From: an uncultured Prevotella sp.
GTDB taxonomy: Bacteria > Bacteroidota > Bacteroidia > Bacteroidales > Bacteroidaceae
Direction of reading: 5' to 3'
DNA length: 64,000 nt
Assembly: GCA_902464615.1 (NCBI GenBank)
Contig: CABQKA010000007.1
Coordinates: 27,561 to 91,560, forward strand
Shown: positions 51,265 through 59,631 of the stretch, piece after piece
Numbering within the stretch: the stretch's first letter is position 1
How the letters are laid out: each line of letters starts with the position of its first letter
Translations under genes and position numbers: made by a program
Notes under the pieces: model-generated
Seen by the model: the letters and a program-made list of their open reading frames with translations, nothing else
The model's database searches: none
Told to the model about the DNA's origin: nothing

Positions 51265-51741
51265 TCAGAAATAGAAATTGAAGCCGATGCTGACCCCCAC
51301 CGTACTGTTATTGCTGAAATCGTGCAGGCTCATTTTATAATAGAGTGCCGGTTCGATGGTCACATTCTTGTTGATGAAAAAAGCATAACCGGCGCGGAGG
51401 GGAATCATCAGGTCGTTGTTGTTGGACGTAAAGTGATTGTATTCGGCACCCGCCCCGAGATATACGCCGCACTGGTCGAAGTAGTAACGCACGCCGGCGC
51501 CGACGCGCACATCGTCCATGCTGCGCGTATGCTCATAGCCCACGTTGCCGTGAAGCATCAGGCAGTCGGCGACAAAATAGCCGGCCTCGGCGTCAAGCCC
51601 AAGGCGGAACTTCTCGCTGGAACTATAAGAAAGCCCCAGGCCGGAAGTAGAAAGGCCCACGAACTTGGTGCCCTTCTCGAACTGGGCATGGGCCGTCAGC
51701 GCTGCTACGAAAAGCAGCAACAGGGTGGTGATTTTTCTCAT
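51265..51741 (-). CDS. Small outer-membrane beta-barrel protein
   Basis: The 158-residue product has a signal peptide ('ITTLLLLFVAALTAHAQ') and alternating aromatic strands, such as 'FRLGLDAEAGYFVADCLMLH' and 'RVGAGVRYYFDQCGVYLG'. It ends 'VGVSIGFNFYF', with the C-terminal Phe usual for outer-membrane barrels. About eight strands would fit. It belongs to the broad OmpW/OmpX-like 'outer membrane beta-barrel' group of Bacteroidota. The precise role is unknown. A promoter lies at 51783-51790. Confidence 0.82.
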   Translation of the reverse strand: MRKITTLLLLFVAALTAHAQFEKGTKFVGLSTSGLGLSYSSSEKFRLGLDAEAGYFVADCLMLHGNVGYEHTRSMDDVRVGAGVRYYFDQCGVYLGAGAEYNHFTSNNNDLMIPLRAGYAFFINKNVTIEPALYYKMSLHDFSNNSTVGVSIGFNFYF

Positions 51742-51782
51742 ATCCTTAATTGTTGGTTCGTACTATGATTGGGTTTGAAATT

Positions 51783-51790
51783 CAAATTTA
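51783..51790 (-). promoter_or_regulatory. -7 box of the beta-barrel gene
   Basis: On the minus strand this reads TAAATTTG, matching TAnnTTTG, about 41 bases upstream of the ATG at 51741. Confidence 0.6.
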
Positions 51791-51908
51791 GGGATATATT
51801 TCCAATCTGCTGCGGTTTGCCGCACGGCTTTAACTTTTCTTTGCCAATGGCCCGCACCCAAGACGGGCTGTGCCAAGAGAGGCCCGCACCGCGTCGTGGC
51901 GGCCACAT

Positions 51909-51971
51909 GGCGGGCTAAGGCCCGTGTCTACGGGGCTAAGGCTGCTTCGCACGGGGCTAAGGCACGTGGCC
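51909..51971. repeat. 21-bp array I (3 units)
   Basis: Units start at 51909, 51930 and 51951, all in the GGGCTAAGG orientation. Because the units point the same way they pair only weakly with each other. The array lies downstream of the C1 peptidase terminator. Confidence 0.8.
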
Positions 51972-52002
51972 CGGCGCCGTGGCGGAGGGGGATGAAAAGC
52001 AA

Positions 52003-52033
52003 GCTGCCGCCGGACGCAGCGTCCGGCGGCAGC
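52003..52033 (-). terminator. 31-bp perfect palindrome after the C1 peptidase gene
   Basis: Fifteen-base arms (52003-52017 and 52019-52033) surround one central base. On the minus strand the palindrome is followed by TTGCTTTTC, so it fits an intrinsic terminator 28 bases after the stop at 52062. Confidence 0.7.
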
Positions 52034-52061
52034 CGTCAATATTCCCCGATGCGGGGCCTGC

Positions 52062-53255
52062 TTACTTCAAGCCCAGCTTCTTGGCGATTTTCTCGGGAAT
52101 GGCATCCTTGTGAATCAGGATGTTCATAGTCTTATAAGCCACGTAAGGCTTGGAAACGTACCACAGGCCTTTGTACGGGCCGATGTTGCCCCAGGAGTTT
52201 TTCATCATGAAGTACTCCTTGCCGTTCTGGTCCTTGGCCAGACCGTAGATTACCATGCCGTGGTCGTCGGTCGTCTGCCAGGAGTCGTAACCGGCCTGGC
52301 GCATTTCCTGCGTGATGGTCAGTTCGCCCTTGTTGTCTTCGGCTTTCACGGAGTTGCGCTCGTTCGTGCCAATCCAGCGTACGGCGTCCGAGCCCTGCGT
52401 GCCGGCCTTGCCCGCCGCGGCGGGGACGGTGGCGATGCCCTTGCCGGTGAAACCGCGCTCGCTTACGTCGGCGCCCCAGGCGAAGGTGTAGCCTTCGTGT
52501 ATCGCGTTGTCCATCACTTCCATGAACTCATCCAGCGGCAAGTTGTAGCTTTCCGCCCAGCGCCAGTTGTCCTGGATTTCAAGGATGAACTTGGTGTAGA
52601 AGGGATGGTGCGTATAGCTCGTGAGGGAAACGTAGTCATCGGGATTCAGGCCAAGGCTCTCGGCGAAACTTTTCGGCGTATAGCTCTTGCCTTTGTAAGT
52701 GAACGTCTCGGGCAACTTGCCGAAATAGTGCTCGTAGATGCTGCTCAGATCCTGCTTCCATACGGGAGAAATCTTGGAGATCTTGCCCTTGGCGATGGCG
52801 CCTACGTAGGCGGAAGCGACTGCATCGAGCTGGTTGAAGTTGAACAGGGAGTCACCGTACAGGGAACCGGGAGCGGGCATAGCGTCCTGGGGCACGATAC
52901 CATAGTTCTTCAGGCAGTAGATGGCATCATAGAAAGAGCCACCCTGGGAAAAGCTGGCATCGCCGTGGGTACGGATGGATTTGTCAGCGCGGTCCATATA
53001 GGTTTTGTAGACCAGGTACGATTCGCACAGGTCATACTCGCCCTTGTTCATGCGAAGCAGTTCGGCTTCCAGGAATCCGAGCGACGAATAGGCCCAGCAG
53101 GTGCCGCTCTGATTCTGATCCTTCACGGAGGTAATGGGATTCTCCTTCACGACCGTAAAGGCCAAGGTGTCGTCCGCGGCCTTCTTGTCATCGGCCGCCA
53201 TGCTTCCTGGCAGCAGGCAGGTCAGTGCCGCTGCGATGAGAAAGTGTTTCTTCAT
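52062..53255 (-). CDS. C1-family cysteine aminopeptidase (bleomycin hydrolase-like)
   Basis: The 397-residue protein has a signal peptide ('FLIAAALTCLLPGSMA') and the papain-fold triad. The cysteine is near residue 53 in 'QNQSGTCWAYSSLGFLEAEL', the histidine is in 'DDHGMVIYGLAKDQNG' and the asparagine is in 'FMMKNSWGNIGPYKG'. It resembles aminopeptidase C/bleomycin hydrolase, but with a signal peptide, as is common in Bacteroidota. It is likely a periplasmic peptidase that trims peptides. A possible -7 box (TACCTTTA on the minus strand) lies just upstream near 53285-53292. A strong terminator follows. Confidence 0.92.
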   Translation of the reverse strand: MKKHFLIAAALTCLLPGSMAADDKKAADDTLAFTVVKENPITSVKDQNQSGTCWAYSSLGFLEAELLRMNKGEYDLCESYLVYKTYMDRADKSIRTHGDASFSQGGSFYDAIYCLKNYGIVPQDAMPAPGSLYGDSLFNFNQLDAVASAYVGAIAKGKISKISPVWKQDLSSIYEHYFGKLPETFTYKGKSYTPKSFAESLGLNPDDYVSLTSYTHHPFYTKFILEIQDNWRWAESYNLPLDEFMEVMDNAIHEGYTFAWGADVSERGFTGKGIATVPAAAGKAGTQGSDAVRWIGTNERNSVKAEDNKGELTITQEMRQAGYDSWQTTDDHGMVIYGLAKDQNGKEYFMMKNSWGNIGPYKGLWYVSKPYVAYKTMNILIHKDAIPEKIAKKLGLK

Positions 53256-53329
53256 TTCTTAAGTTGGAGTTGATGTTTATAATAAAGGTATATTCTCGTT
53301 TTCGTTCCGTACCCGCCGGGCGGCGTGCC

Positions 53330-54754
53330 TTATTCGACGGCGGCGGGAGCTTCTTCGCGGCAACGGCGCAAGTATTCTTCCACGTCGTCGGCCTTGTAGG
53401 GGATGCGCTCCGAGCCGAGGAAGCGGCAGCCGTCGGCGGTGACGAGCACGTCGTCCTCAATGCGGATGCCGCCGAAGTCTTTGTATTTCTCTATCTCGTC
53501 GAAGTTGAGGAACTCGGCGTTGGTGCCTTCGCGGCGCCACAGGTCTATGAGGTCGGGGATAAAATAGATGCCCGGCTCGTCCGTGACGACGAATCCTTCC
53601 TCCAGGCGACGGGCAAAGCGCAGGCTGGCGGTGCCGAACTGGGTAGAGGGCCGTGTCTCTTCGTCATAGCCCACGTGAGTCTGTCCCAGTCCCTCCATAT
53701 CGTGCACGTCCATTCCCATCATGTGTCCCAGTCCGTGGGGGAGGAAGAGGGCATGCGCTCCGGCGCGCACGGCTTCTTCCGTGTCGCCGCGCATGAGGCC
53801 GAGGTCCTTGAGCCGTTCTGTCATGAGGCGGCATACGCCCATGTGCACGTCCCACCAGCGCACGCCGGGCCGTGCCTCGGTAAGCGCCAGGTCATGGCAG
53901 TCCACGACGATATCGTATATGGCCCGCTGACGCGCGGTGAAATGCCCGTCGACCGGTGTCGTGCGCGTATGGTCGGAACAGTAATGCTCCAGCGTTTCGG
54001 CGCCGGCGTCGCAAAGCATGAGCCGGCCTGCTTCCAGCGGTCTCGGGGACGGGTAGCCGTGCAGGATTTCCCCGTGCATCGAGACAATGCTTTGGAACGA
54101 GACGATGGAGCCCAGTTTGGCCGCGATGCCGTCCAGCACGCCGCCGATGTACTGCTCCGTCACGCCGGGGCGGCACAGGCGCATGGCGGCCGTGTGCATC
54201 TCGTAGCCGATATGGCTGGCGCGCTCCAGCTCGGCGATTTCCTCCTCGCTTTTCTTCGAACGGAGTTTCACGACGGCCTGGATGAGAGGCAGCGACGCGG
54301 CTTCACGCTGTTTCGACGGATGAATGCCCAGCAAGTCCATGATCTGTATCTGCGTGTCGTAGCGGTAAGGCGGCAGGAAGTGGACTTCGCGCCCCTGGGC
54401 CACGGCTTTGGAGACGATTTCTGCCAGTTGCGCCATCGGGGCCGACGCCGCGACGCCGCACTCTTCGGCCATCCGGGCCACAGACGTTACCGAGCCGTAC
54501 CAGACAATATCGTCTATGTCGATTTCGTCACCGACCAGCACTTCGCGGCCTGTGTCTGCGTCGATGACGCCGGCAAGTCCGTCGCGGTGCTGCCCGAAGA
54601 AATAAAGGAAGGTACTGTCCTGGCGGAACTTGTAAGCATTTGCCGGATAGTTCATCGGGCTGTCGTTGTTCCCGAACAGGAGGATAAGCCCCCGGCCTAC
54701 CAGGCGGCGTAGCGCTTCCCGGCGCTCTACGTATGTTTCTTTTGAAAACAGCAT
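53330..54754 (-). CDS. Aminopeptidase P family (M24B) Xaa-Pro peptidase
   Basis: The 474-residue protein has an N-terminal AMP_N-type domain ('RGLILLFGNNDSPMNYPANA', 'FLYFFGQHRDGLAGVID'). Its pita-bread M24 domain has metal ligands in 'LMLCDAGAETLEHYCSDHTR' (two Asp), 'FLPHGLGHMMGMDVHD' (His), 'VVTDEPGIYFIPD' (Glu) and 'GIRIEDDVLVT' (Glu). It cleaves Xaa-Pro bonds and is probably cytoplasmic, because no signal peptide is visible from ATG 54754. The frame reaches 54808, but the promoter at 54810-54817 argues against that start. It shares a divergent promoter region with the patatin gene. Confidence 0.93.
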   Translation of the reverse strand: MLFSKETYVERREALRRLVGRGLILLFGNNDSPMNYPANAYKFRQDSTFLYFFGQHRDGLAGVIDADTGREVLVGDEIDIDDIVWYGSVTSVARMAEECGVAASAPMAQLAEIVSKAVAQGREVHFLPPYRYDTQIQIMDLLGIHPSKQREAASLPLIQAVVKLRSKKSEEEIAELERASHIGYEMHTAAMRLCRPGVTEQYIGGVLDGIAAKLGSIVSFQSIVSMHGEILHGYPSPRPLEAGRLMLCDAGAETLEHYCSDHTRTTPVDGHFTARQRAIYDIVVDCHDLALTEARPGVRWWDVHMGVCRLMTERLKDLGLMRGDTEEAVRAGAHALFLPHGLGHMMGMDVHDMEGLGQTHVGYDEETRPSTQFGTASLRFARRLEEGFVVTDEPGIYFIPDLIDLWRREGTNAEFLNFDEIEKYKDFGGIRIEDDVLVTADGCRFLGSERIPYKADDVEEYLRRCREEAPAAVE

Positions 54755-54809
54755 AAATCGAACTCTTTTTAGAAGCAATGCGTTGACACATTGCTCGTTT
54801 TTCTCCATG

Positions 54810-54817
54810 CAAATTTA
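54810..54817 (-). promoter_or_regulatory. -7 box of the M24 peptidase gene
   Basis: On the minus strand this reads TAAATTTG, matching TAnnTTTG, with an expected leader of about 50 bases. It is back-to-back with the patatin promoter. Confidence 0.6.
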
Positions 54818-54840
54818 CGGATAATCTTTCGGAAAAGCCT

Positions 54841-54848
54841 TATCTTTG
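54841..54848 (+). promoter_or_regulatory. -7 box of the patatin gene
   Basis: TATCTTTG matches TAnnTTTG. The predicted start near 54855 lies after ATG 54851, which makes ATG 54875 the likely translation start. Confidence 0.6.
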
Positions 54849-54874
54849 CCATGTTTTTTTCAAGGAAATTCGCC

Positions 54875-55708
54875 ATGACCATAGATTCCGGGACCGGACT
54901 TGTGCTCGAAGGGGGCGGAATGCGCGGGGTATTTACCTGCGGTGTGCTCGACTACCTGCTCGACCACGGGCTGCGTTTCTCCTATGCCGTGGGCGTTTCC
55001 GCAGGTGCCTGCAACGGGCTTTCCTACGTCAGCGGGCAGCGCGGACGCGCCAAGCTCTCGAACGTGGAGCTTCTCGAGCAGTTCCGCTTCATCGGACTGA
55101 AATATATCTGGACGCAACACAGTCTGCTTGACCAGCACACCCTTTTCGACACCATCCCCAACCGCGTCCTGCCCTTCGACTACGAGGCCTGCTTCGCCAA
55201 CCCCATGACTTTTGAAATGGTCACTACCAATTGCCGCACCGGCCGTGCCTGCTATCTCTCGGAGCGCAAGGACCGGAAGCGCCTGCTCAGTCTGGCCCGC
55301 GCCTCGAGCAGTCTGCCTTACCTCTGCCCGATTGCCTACGTCGACGGCGAACCGATGCTCGACGGTGGCATCGTGGACTCCATCCCCATCGAGCGGGCCC
55401 AGGCCACGGGCCACGCTTTCAATGTCGTCGTCCTGACGCGGCCGAGGGGTTACCGCTCCCGCGAGCGCGACTTCAAAGTGCCGCCGTTCGTTTACAGCCG
55501 TTTCCCGCGCCTGCGCGTCGTGCTCAGCCACCGCCACGCCTGCTACAACCGGCAGCTGGAAATGGCCGAACGCATGGAGGACGAGGGGCGCATCCTCGCC
55601 ATCCGGCCCCGGACGCCGGTCGACGTGGACCGGCTGGAGTGCGACACCGGAAAGCTCAACGCGCTCTATGAACAAGGCTACCAGGAAGCGGCCCGGGCGT
55701 TAGGCTGA
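54875..55708 (+). CDS. Patatin-like phospholipase
   Basis: The 277-residue protein has the oxyanion motif 'LVLEGGGMRGVFTCGVL', the nucleophile elbow GxSxG in 'AVGVSAGACNG' (Ser near 42), and the catalytic Asp in 'PMLDGGIVDSIP' (near 163). It is predicted to hydrolyse acyl esters of lipids at the cytoplasmic membrane. It resembles the short RssA/YjjU-type bacterial patatins. No signal peptide is evident. ATG 54851 would add eight residues, but the promoter position favours 54875. The following gene starts 43 bases later and may be co-transcribed. Confidence 0.9.
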   Translation: MTIDSGTGLVLEGGGMRGVFTCGVLDYLLDHGLRFSYAVGVSAGACNGLSYVSGQRGRAKLSNVELLEQFRFIGLKYIWTQHSLLDQHTLFDTIPNRVLPFDYEACFANPMTFEMVTTNCRTGRACYLSERKDRKRLLSLARASSSLPYLCPIAYVDGEPMLDGGIVDSIPIERAQATGHAFNVVVLTRPRGYRSRERDFKVPPFVYSRFPRLRVVLSHRHACYNRQLEMAERMEDEGRILAIRPRTPVDVDRLECDTGKLNALYEQGYQEAARALG

Positions 55709-55751
55709 CACGCACACGGTGCCCTCTTCCTTTCCCGAAACTTATCCGAAC

Positions 55752-56894
55752 ATGACCTCTCCCTGCAACGACGCGGCCCGTACCCACGCCCGCACGCCCG
55801 GCACGCTCCACGTGTTCAACGCTTCGCACGACGAGGCGCTGGCCTCCGGCTCTCCTTATTATTATCCTACGCGCACGGCACGCCTTTTCGAAACGGACCT
55901 GGCCGCACTGCCCGCTTGGTGGGCCGCGCCGGGCGATGCCGTACTTGTCCCGCCCGGGACCGCCCTTCCGGCGGATGCCCCCGAGGGGGTGCGCCCCGTC
56001 ACCGCCGAAGCGCTTCTCGCCGGCGGATGGGACGCCGTCGGGAATATTGCCCCGTGGGGATGGGACGCGCTTCTCGTCCACCGGCTCCGGCGGGCAGGGG
56101 CGCCCGAAGCGCTCCTGCCGCCGCCGGCCGCGCTCGAAGCCGTGCGCGGGCTGTCCTCGCGCAGCCTGGCCATCGCGTTGCTTCCCCGGCTGCGCGAAGC
56201 GCTCGGGACGGGCGTAGGCGAATCGGTCTGGTGCACCGCGGACGATGAGGTGCACCGCGCCGTAGCCCGTTACGGGCGGGCCGTGCTCAAAGCGCCGTGG
56301 TCCGGCAGCGGGCGGGGCGTGTTCACGGCCACGCCGGAAAGCCCCGCCACCGTATGGCAACGGGCCAGGCGCATTGTGAACGGGCAGGGCGGCATCGCCG
56401 TAGAGCCCCTCTACGACCGGAGCGCAGACTTCGCGCTCGAATTTCTGAGCCGCGGAAGGGAAGGGGTGAGCTACGAAGGGCTGTCCGTGTTCCGCACGAC
56501 GCCGGCCGGCGGCTACGCGGGCAACCTCGTGGCCGACGAAGCCGCCCTGCAAGGGGCACTGCCCGCAGAGCTTCTTCCGGAAATCGGCCACGCCGCAGAG
56601 GTCCTGGCCGGCCTGTTGGGACGGGTGCTCCAGGACTACTGCGGTCCGCTGGGCGTGGACCTCATGGCCGTGAGGCTGCCGGACGGCAAACTGGCGCTGC
56701 ATCCCTGCGTCGAAATCAACCTGCGGCAGACAATGGGCCGCGTGGCGCTGGCCCTGCGCCGACTCGTCCCGGACGGCCGTGCGGCGGTCTATGCCCTGCG
56801 GCGCCCCGCGCCGGCACAAGACGGCGAACTGTGCCTCACGCCCGGGGCACGAGCGGTGGAAGCCGTGCTGTCGCCGCTGCCCGAAGCATCCTGA
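55752..56894 (+). CDS. Conserved protein with ATP-grasp-like features
   Basis: The 380-residue protein has no signal peptide. It opens with 'LHVFNASHDEALASGSPYYY', a feature I associate with a conserved but uncharacterised Bacteroidota family. Further on, 'RAVLKAPWSGSGRGVF' resembles an ATP-grasp nucleotide-binding lysine/glycine-rich loop. 'LHPCVEINLRQTMGRVALAL' resembles the metal-binding E-x-N segment near the end of ATP-grasp domains. This suggests an ATP-dependent ligase, but the substrate is unknown and the assignment rests on motif resemblance. ATG 55752 is preferred over 55719. Array J follows 27 bases after the stop. Confidence 0.65.
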   Translation: MTSPCNDAARTHARTPGTLHVFNASHDEALASGSPYYYPTRTARLFETDLAALPAWWAAPGDAVLVPPGTALPADAPEGVRPVTAEALLAGGWDAVGNIAPWGWDALLVHRLRRAGAPEALLPPPAALEAVRGLSSRSLAIALLPRLREALGTGVGESVWCTADDEVHRAVARYGRAVLKAPWSGSGRGVFTATPESPATVWQRARRIVNGQGGIAVEPLYDRSADFALEFLSRGREGVSYEGLSVFRTTPAGGYAGNLVADEAALQGALPAELLPEIGHAAEVLAGLLGRVLQDYCGPLGVDLMAVRLPDGKLALHPCVEINLRQTMGRVALALRRLVPDGRAAVYALRRPAPAQDGELCLTPGARAVEAVLSPLPEAS

Positions 56895-56921
56895 CTGCCG
56901 GGCCGGTACGGCGGCGACGGA

Positions 56922-56984
56922 CGGGGCTAAGGACTGTCTTCACAAGCCTTAGCCCCGTCTGTTCTTTCCTTATCCCACTGCCGG
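56922..56984. repeat. 21-bp array J (3 units, hairpin)
   Basis: Units start at 56922, 56943 and, more degenerate, 56964. The first two form a 13-base perfect stem (56921-56933 with 56948-56960), followed by a T-rich stretch, which suits a terminator for the ATP-grasp-like gene. Confidence 0.8.
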
Positions 56985-57118
56985 CAGCGCCTTTGTTCCC
57001 GCCGGCAGCCACAGGCCCGCATGCCTGTTTCCCGCGCGGCCGCGCCCGGGACCGATGAATACGGTAATCGGGAAACGGCGCCGCGGGCCGGATGCAAAGG
57101 AGCGTCCGGCGGTCTTTT

Positions 57119-57136
57119 ATCCTCACAAATGAGGAT
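57119..57136. promoter_or_regulatory. Palindrome just upstream of the receptor promoter
   Basis: ATCCTCACAAATGAGGAT has perfect seven-base arms and a CAAA centre. It lies immediately upstream of the expected -33 region, the position of an activator or metal-regulator site. Confidence 0.4.
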
Positions 57137-57158
57137 TGCGGCGGCGAAAAGATTGTCG

Positions 57159-57166
57159 TAATTTTG
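57159..57166 (+). promoter_or_regulatory. -7 box of the TonB-dependent receptor gene
   Basis: TAATTTTG matches TAnnTTTG, with a leader of about 25 bases to ATG 57197. Confidence 0.6.
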
Positions 57167-57196
57167 CGCCCGTATTCCCACATTACCCATAGCAAG

Positions 57197-59533
57197 ATGA
57201 ACATACTCCTTTTCTGCCTGGCCGCCGCAGGGCTGCACACACCGGCGGCCCTGCCCGTGGAAACGGCGGACAGCCTGTGGAACTTCGACATCAACGAGGC
57301 CGTAGTCGTAGCCTCGCCGAAAGAGACGTCGCTGCTGGAACGGCAGCCCGTCTCCGTCTCGCTCTACAACCGCAACGAGCTGGACGCGCTCGGCGTGCGC
57401 GCGGTCAAGGACCTGGCAGCCTATGCGCCCAACTTCTTCCAGCCGGACTACGGTTCACGCCTGACGTCGGCCATCTATATCCGCGGCATCGGGTCGCGTA
57501 TCAACACACCGGCCGTAGGGCTTTACGTGGACAACGTGCCTTATACGGACAAGTCGGCCTATGACTTCTCGTTTATCGACGTAGAGCGCGTCGACGTGCT
57601 GCGCGGCCCTCAGGGCACACTCTACGGGCGCAACTCGATGGGCGGACTGGTGCGTGTGTTCACGGCCGACCCGCTGGCCCGCAGCGGTACGGACATCCGC
57701 CTGGGGGCGTCGACCCGCAGCGGCGGAAAGCAGGCCAAGGCCGTGACGTACCTGCACCCGTCGGAGCGGACAGGTGTCTCGGTGGGCACGTTCTACGAAG
57801 GGCGCGAAGGCTATTACCGCAACACGACGACAGGCCGCCATGCCGACGGAGCGGACGCCGCGGGCGGAAAAGTGCGCGCAGCCTGGCGCCCGACGGACGC
57901 GCTGCGCATGGACCTGACCGTTTCCTACGAATACAGTGACGAGGGAGCATGCCCGTACTTCGAGCTGGCGGCGCAACCGGTAGCCATCACGCAAAACCGG
58001 CCCAGCACCTACCGCCGCCAGTTGCTCAACACGGGACTGGGCATAGAGTGGAAGCGGCCGCAGTTCGTACTGTCTTCCATCACGGCCTACCAGCGCCTGG
58101 ACGACCGCCTGTTCATGGACCAGGACTTCACGGCAGCGGACATTTTCTCCCTGACACAACGGCAACGCCTCAACGCCGTGACGGAAGAAATCTCCCTGAA
58201 AAGTCCACGGGGACGGCGGTGGCAATGGACAACCGGGGCCTTCGTCTCCTACCAGGACATGACGACCCGATGCCCCGTAGGCTTCTACACCGAAGGCGTA
58301 GACTACATCAACAGCATGATGGACGGCGTCTTCGCCGGCCTTTCGGAAAAATATCCACAAATGCCACCGATGGGACTGGCCCTGACGGGCGACGGATTTG
58401 AATTCGGCTCGCGGCTGGAAACGCCGTCGGCCAACGCCGCACTCTTCCACCAGTCCACCGTAAACGACTTGTTCACGCGCGGACTCTCACTGACCGTCGG
58501 CCTGCGGCTGGACTACGAACACCGCAGGCTCGACCTGGCTTCGGGCAGCACGGCACCCATCGGCTCGCAGTTCTGGATAGGCAGCCCGGCAGCGGCACGC
58601 CCGCTCGACGGGGTGGATGCCCGCCTGGACGGCAAGCGGCACGACGAGTCGTGGCAACTGTTGCCCAAAGTAGCGCTCCAATACGAACACCTGAGCGGAC
58701 GCGGCAACGTCTACGTGGCCGTATCGAAAGGCTACCGGTCGGGCGGCTACAACATCCAGTCGTACTCCGACCTCTCGCAGCAGCTCCTGCGCCGCCAACT
58801 CATGCTGGCCGCCATCCCCGAAGCCATGCGGGGAATGCTGGAGGAATACATCCCGGCGGAACCGGACGTGGCGGAACTCGCCTACAAGCCGGAACAGTCG
58901 TGGAACTACGAGGTGGGCGGGCATCTGAAATCGTTGGACCGCCGGTTCCGTCTGGACTACACTTTCTTTTATATGAATACGAAGGACCAGCAACTGGCCC
59001 GGTTCTCGGAAAGCGGCATGGGGCGCGTCATGGTCAACGCCGGCAAGAGCCGTAGCTGGGGGGCGGAACTGACACTGCGGGCCTCGCTGCTGGACCGCCG
59101 CCTGAACCTTTCGGCTGCCTACGGATTCACCCGCGCCACCTTTACGGACTACGACCTGGGGACCACGGAAGGCGTAAGCGCGGACTATTCGGGCAACCGC
59201 GTCCCATTTGCCCCGGAGCACACGTTAGGTGCACTGGCGTCCTTCACCCAACCGCTACGGGGACGATTCCTGCGCTCGGTAGGCGCAAGCCTGCACGCCA
59301 CCGGGGCGGGACGCATCTACTGGGACGAGGCGAACACATTCAGCCAGCCGTTCTACGCCACGCTCGACGCACGTCTGTCCGCCGAACTGGCCGGCGGCGT
59401 GAGCGTGGAACTTTGGGGAAGCAACCTCACCGCGACACGCTACTCCGCATTCGCATTCGAGAGCCTGGAACGGCGATTCGCCCAACTCGGCGCACCGCGC
59501 CGTTTCGGTCTCGATGTGAGCCTGCATTTCTAA
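57197..59533 (+). CDS. TonB-dependent outer-membrane receptor
   Basis: The 778-residue receptor has a signal peptide and a probable TonB box near 'INEAVVVASPKE'. Its plug domain has 'SAIYIRGIGSRINTPAVGLY' and 'VERVDVLRGPQGTLYGRNS'. A 22-strand barrel follows and ends 'RRFGLDVSLHF'. It lacks the N-terminal carboxypeptidase-like domain that marks SusC proteins and has no SusD partner. It therefore resembles siderophore, metal-complex or vitamin receptors more than glycan importers. It would depend on a TonB protein such as that at 14424. The ligand is unknown. A palindrome precedes its promoter. The frame reaches 57092, but ATG 57197 gives the signal peptide. Confidence 0.92.
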   Translation: MNILLFCLAAAGLHTPAALPVETADSLWNFDINEAVVVASPKETSLLERQPVSVSLYNRNELDALGVRAVKDLAAYAPNFFQPDYGSRLTSAIYIRGIGSRINTPAVGLYVDNVPYTDKSAYDFSFIDVERVDVLRGPQGTLYGRNSMGGLVRVFTADPLARSGTDIRLGASTRSGGKQAKAVTYLHPSERTGVSVGTFYEGREGYYRNTTTGRHADGADAAGGKVRAAWRPTDALRMDLTVSYEYSDEGACPYFELAAQPVAITQNRPSTYRRQLLNTGLGIEWKRPQFVLSSITAYQRLDDRLFMDQDFTAADIFSLTQRQRLNAVTEEISLKSPRGRRWQWTTGAFVSYQDMTTRCPVGFYTEGVDYINSMMDGVFAGLSEKYPQMPPMGLALTGDGFEFGSRLETPSANAALFHQSTVNDLFTRGLSLTVGLRLDYEHRRLDLASGSTAPIGSQFWIGSPAAARPLDGVDARLDGKRHDESWQLLPKVALQYEHLSGRGNVYVAVSKGYRSGGYNIQSYSDLSQQLLRRQLMLAAIPEAMRGMLEEYIPAEPDVAELAYKPEQSWNYEVGGHLKSLDRRFRLDYTFFYMNTKDQQLARFSESGMGRVMVNAGKSRSWGAELTLRASLLDRRLNLSAAYGFTRATFTDYDLGTTEGVSADYSGNRVPFAPEHTLGALASFTQPLRGRFLRSVGASLHATGAGRIYWDEANTFSQPFYATLDARLSAELAGGVSVELWGSNLTATRYSAFAFESLERRFAQLGAPRRFGLDVSLHF

Positions 59534-59561
59534 AGACGGATTCCATTCCCGCACATACGAA

Positions 59562-59602
59562 GCCGGGCCGCCGCTTTCCTGGAAAGGTAGCAACGGCCCG
59601 GC
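59562..59602. terminator. Hairpin between the receptor and DUF2807 genes
   Basis: GCCGGGCCG (59562-59570) pairs with CGGCCCGGC (59594-59602), with an inner CTTTCC/GGAAAG stem. A T-rich stretch follows on the plus strand. It lies between convergent genes. Confidence 0.7.
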
Positions 59603-59631
59603 ACTCTTTTCCGGTAGCTGCGGCAAACGGC

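Larger units (their letters stand above)
51742..52061. other. Intergenic region between the beta-barrel gene and the C1 peptidase
   Basis: These 320 bases hold the beta-barrel promoter (51783-51790), array I (51909-51971) and the C1-peptidase terminator (52003-52033). I see no gene. Confidence 0.65.
56895..57196. other. Intergenic region before the TonB-dependent receptor
   Basis: These 302 bases contain array J (56922-56984), a small palindrome (57119-57136) and the receptor promoter (57159-57166). I see no gene. Confidence 0.65.

Noticed and set aside
53264..54712. Long open frame (482 codons) on the plus strand
   Set aside because: It is opposite the M24 peptidase, whose metal ligands are all intact, and has no recognisable motif.
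57197..59533. SusC-type glycan importer
   Set aside because: There is no N-terminal carboxypeptidase-like domain and no SusD gene adjacent, so I call it only a TonB-dependent receptor.
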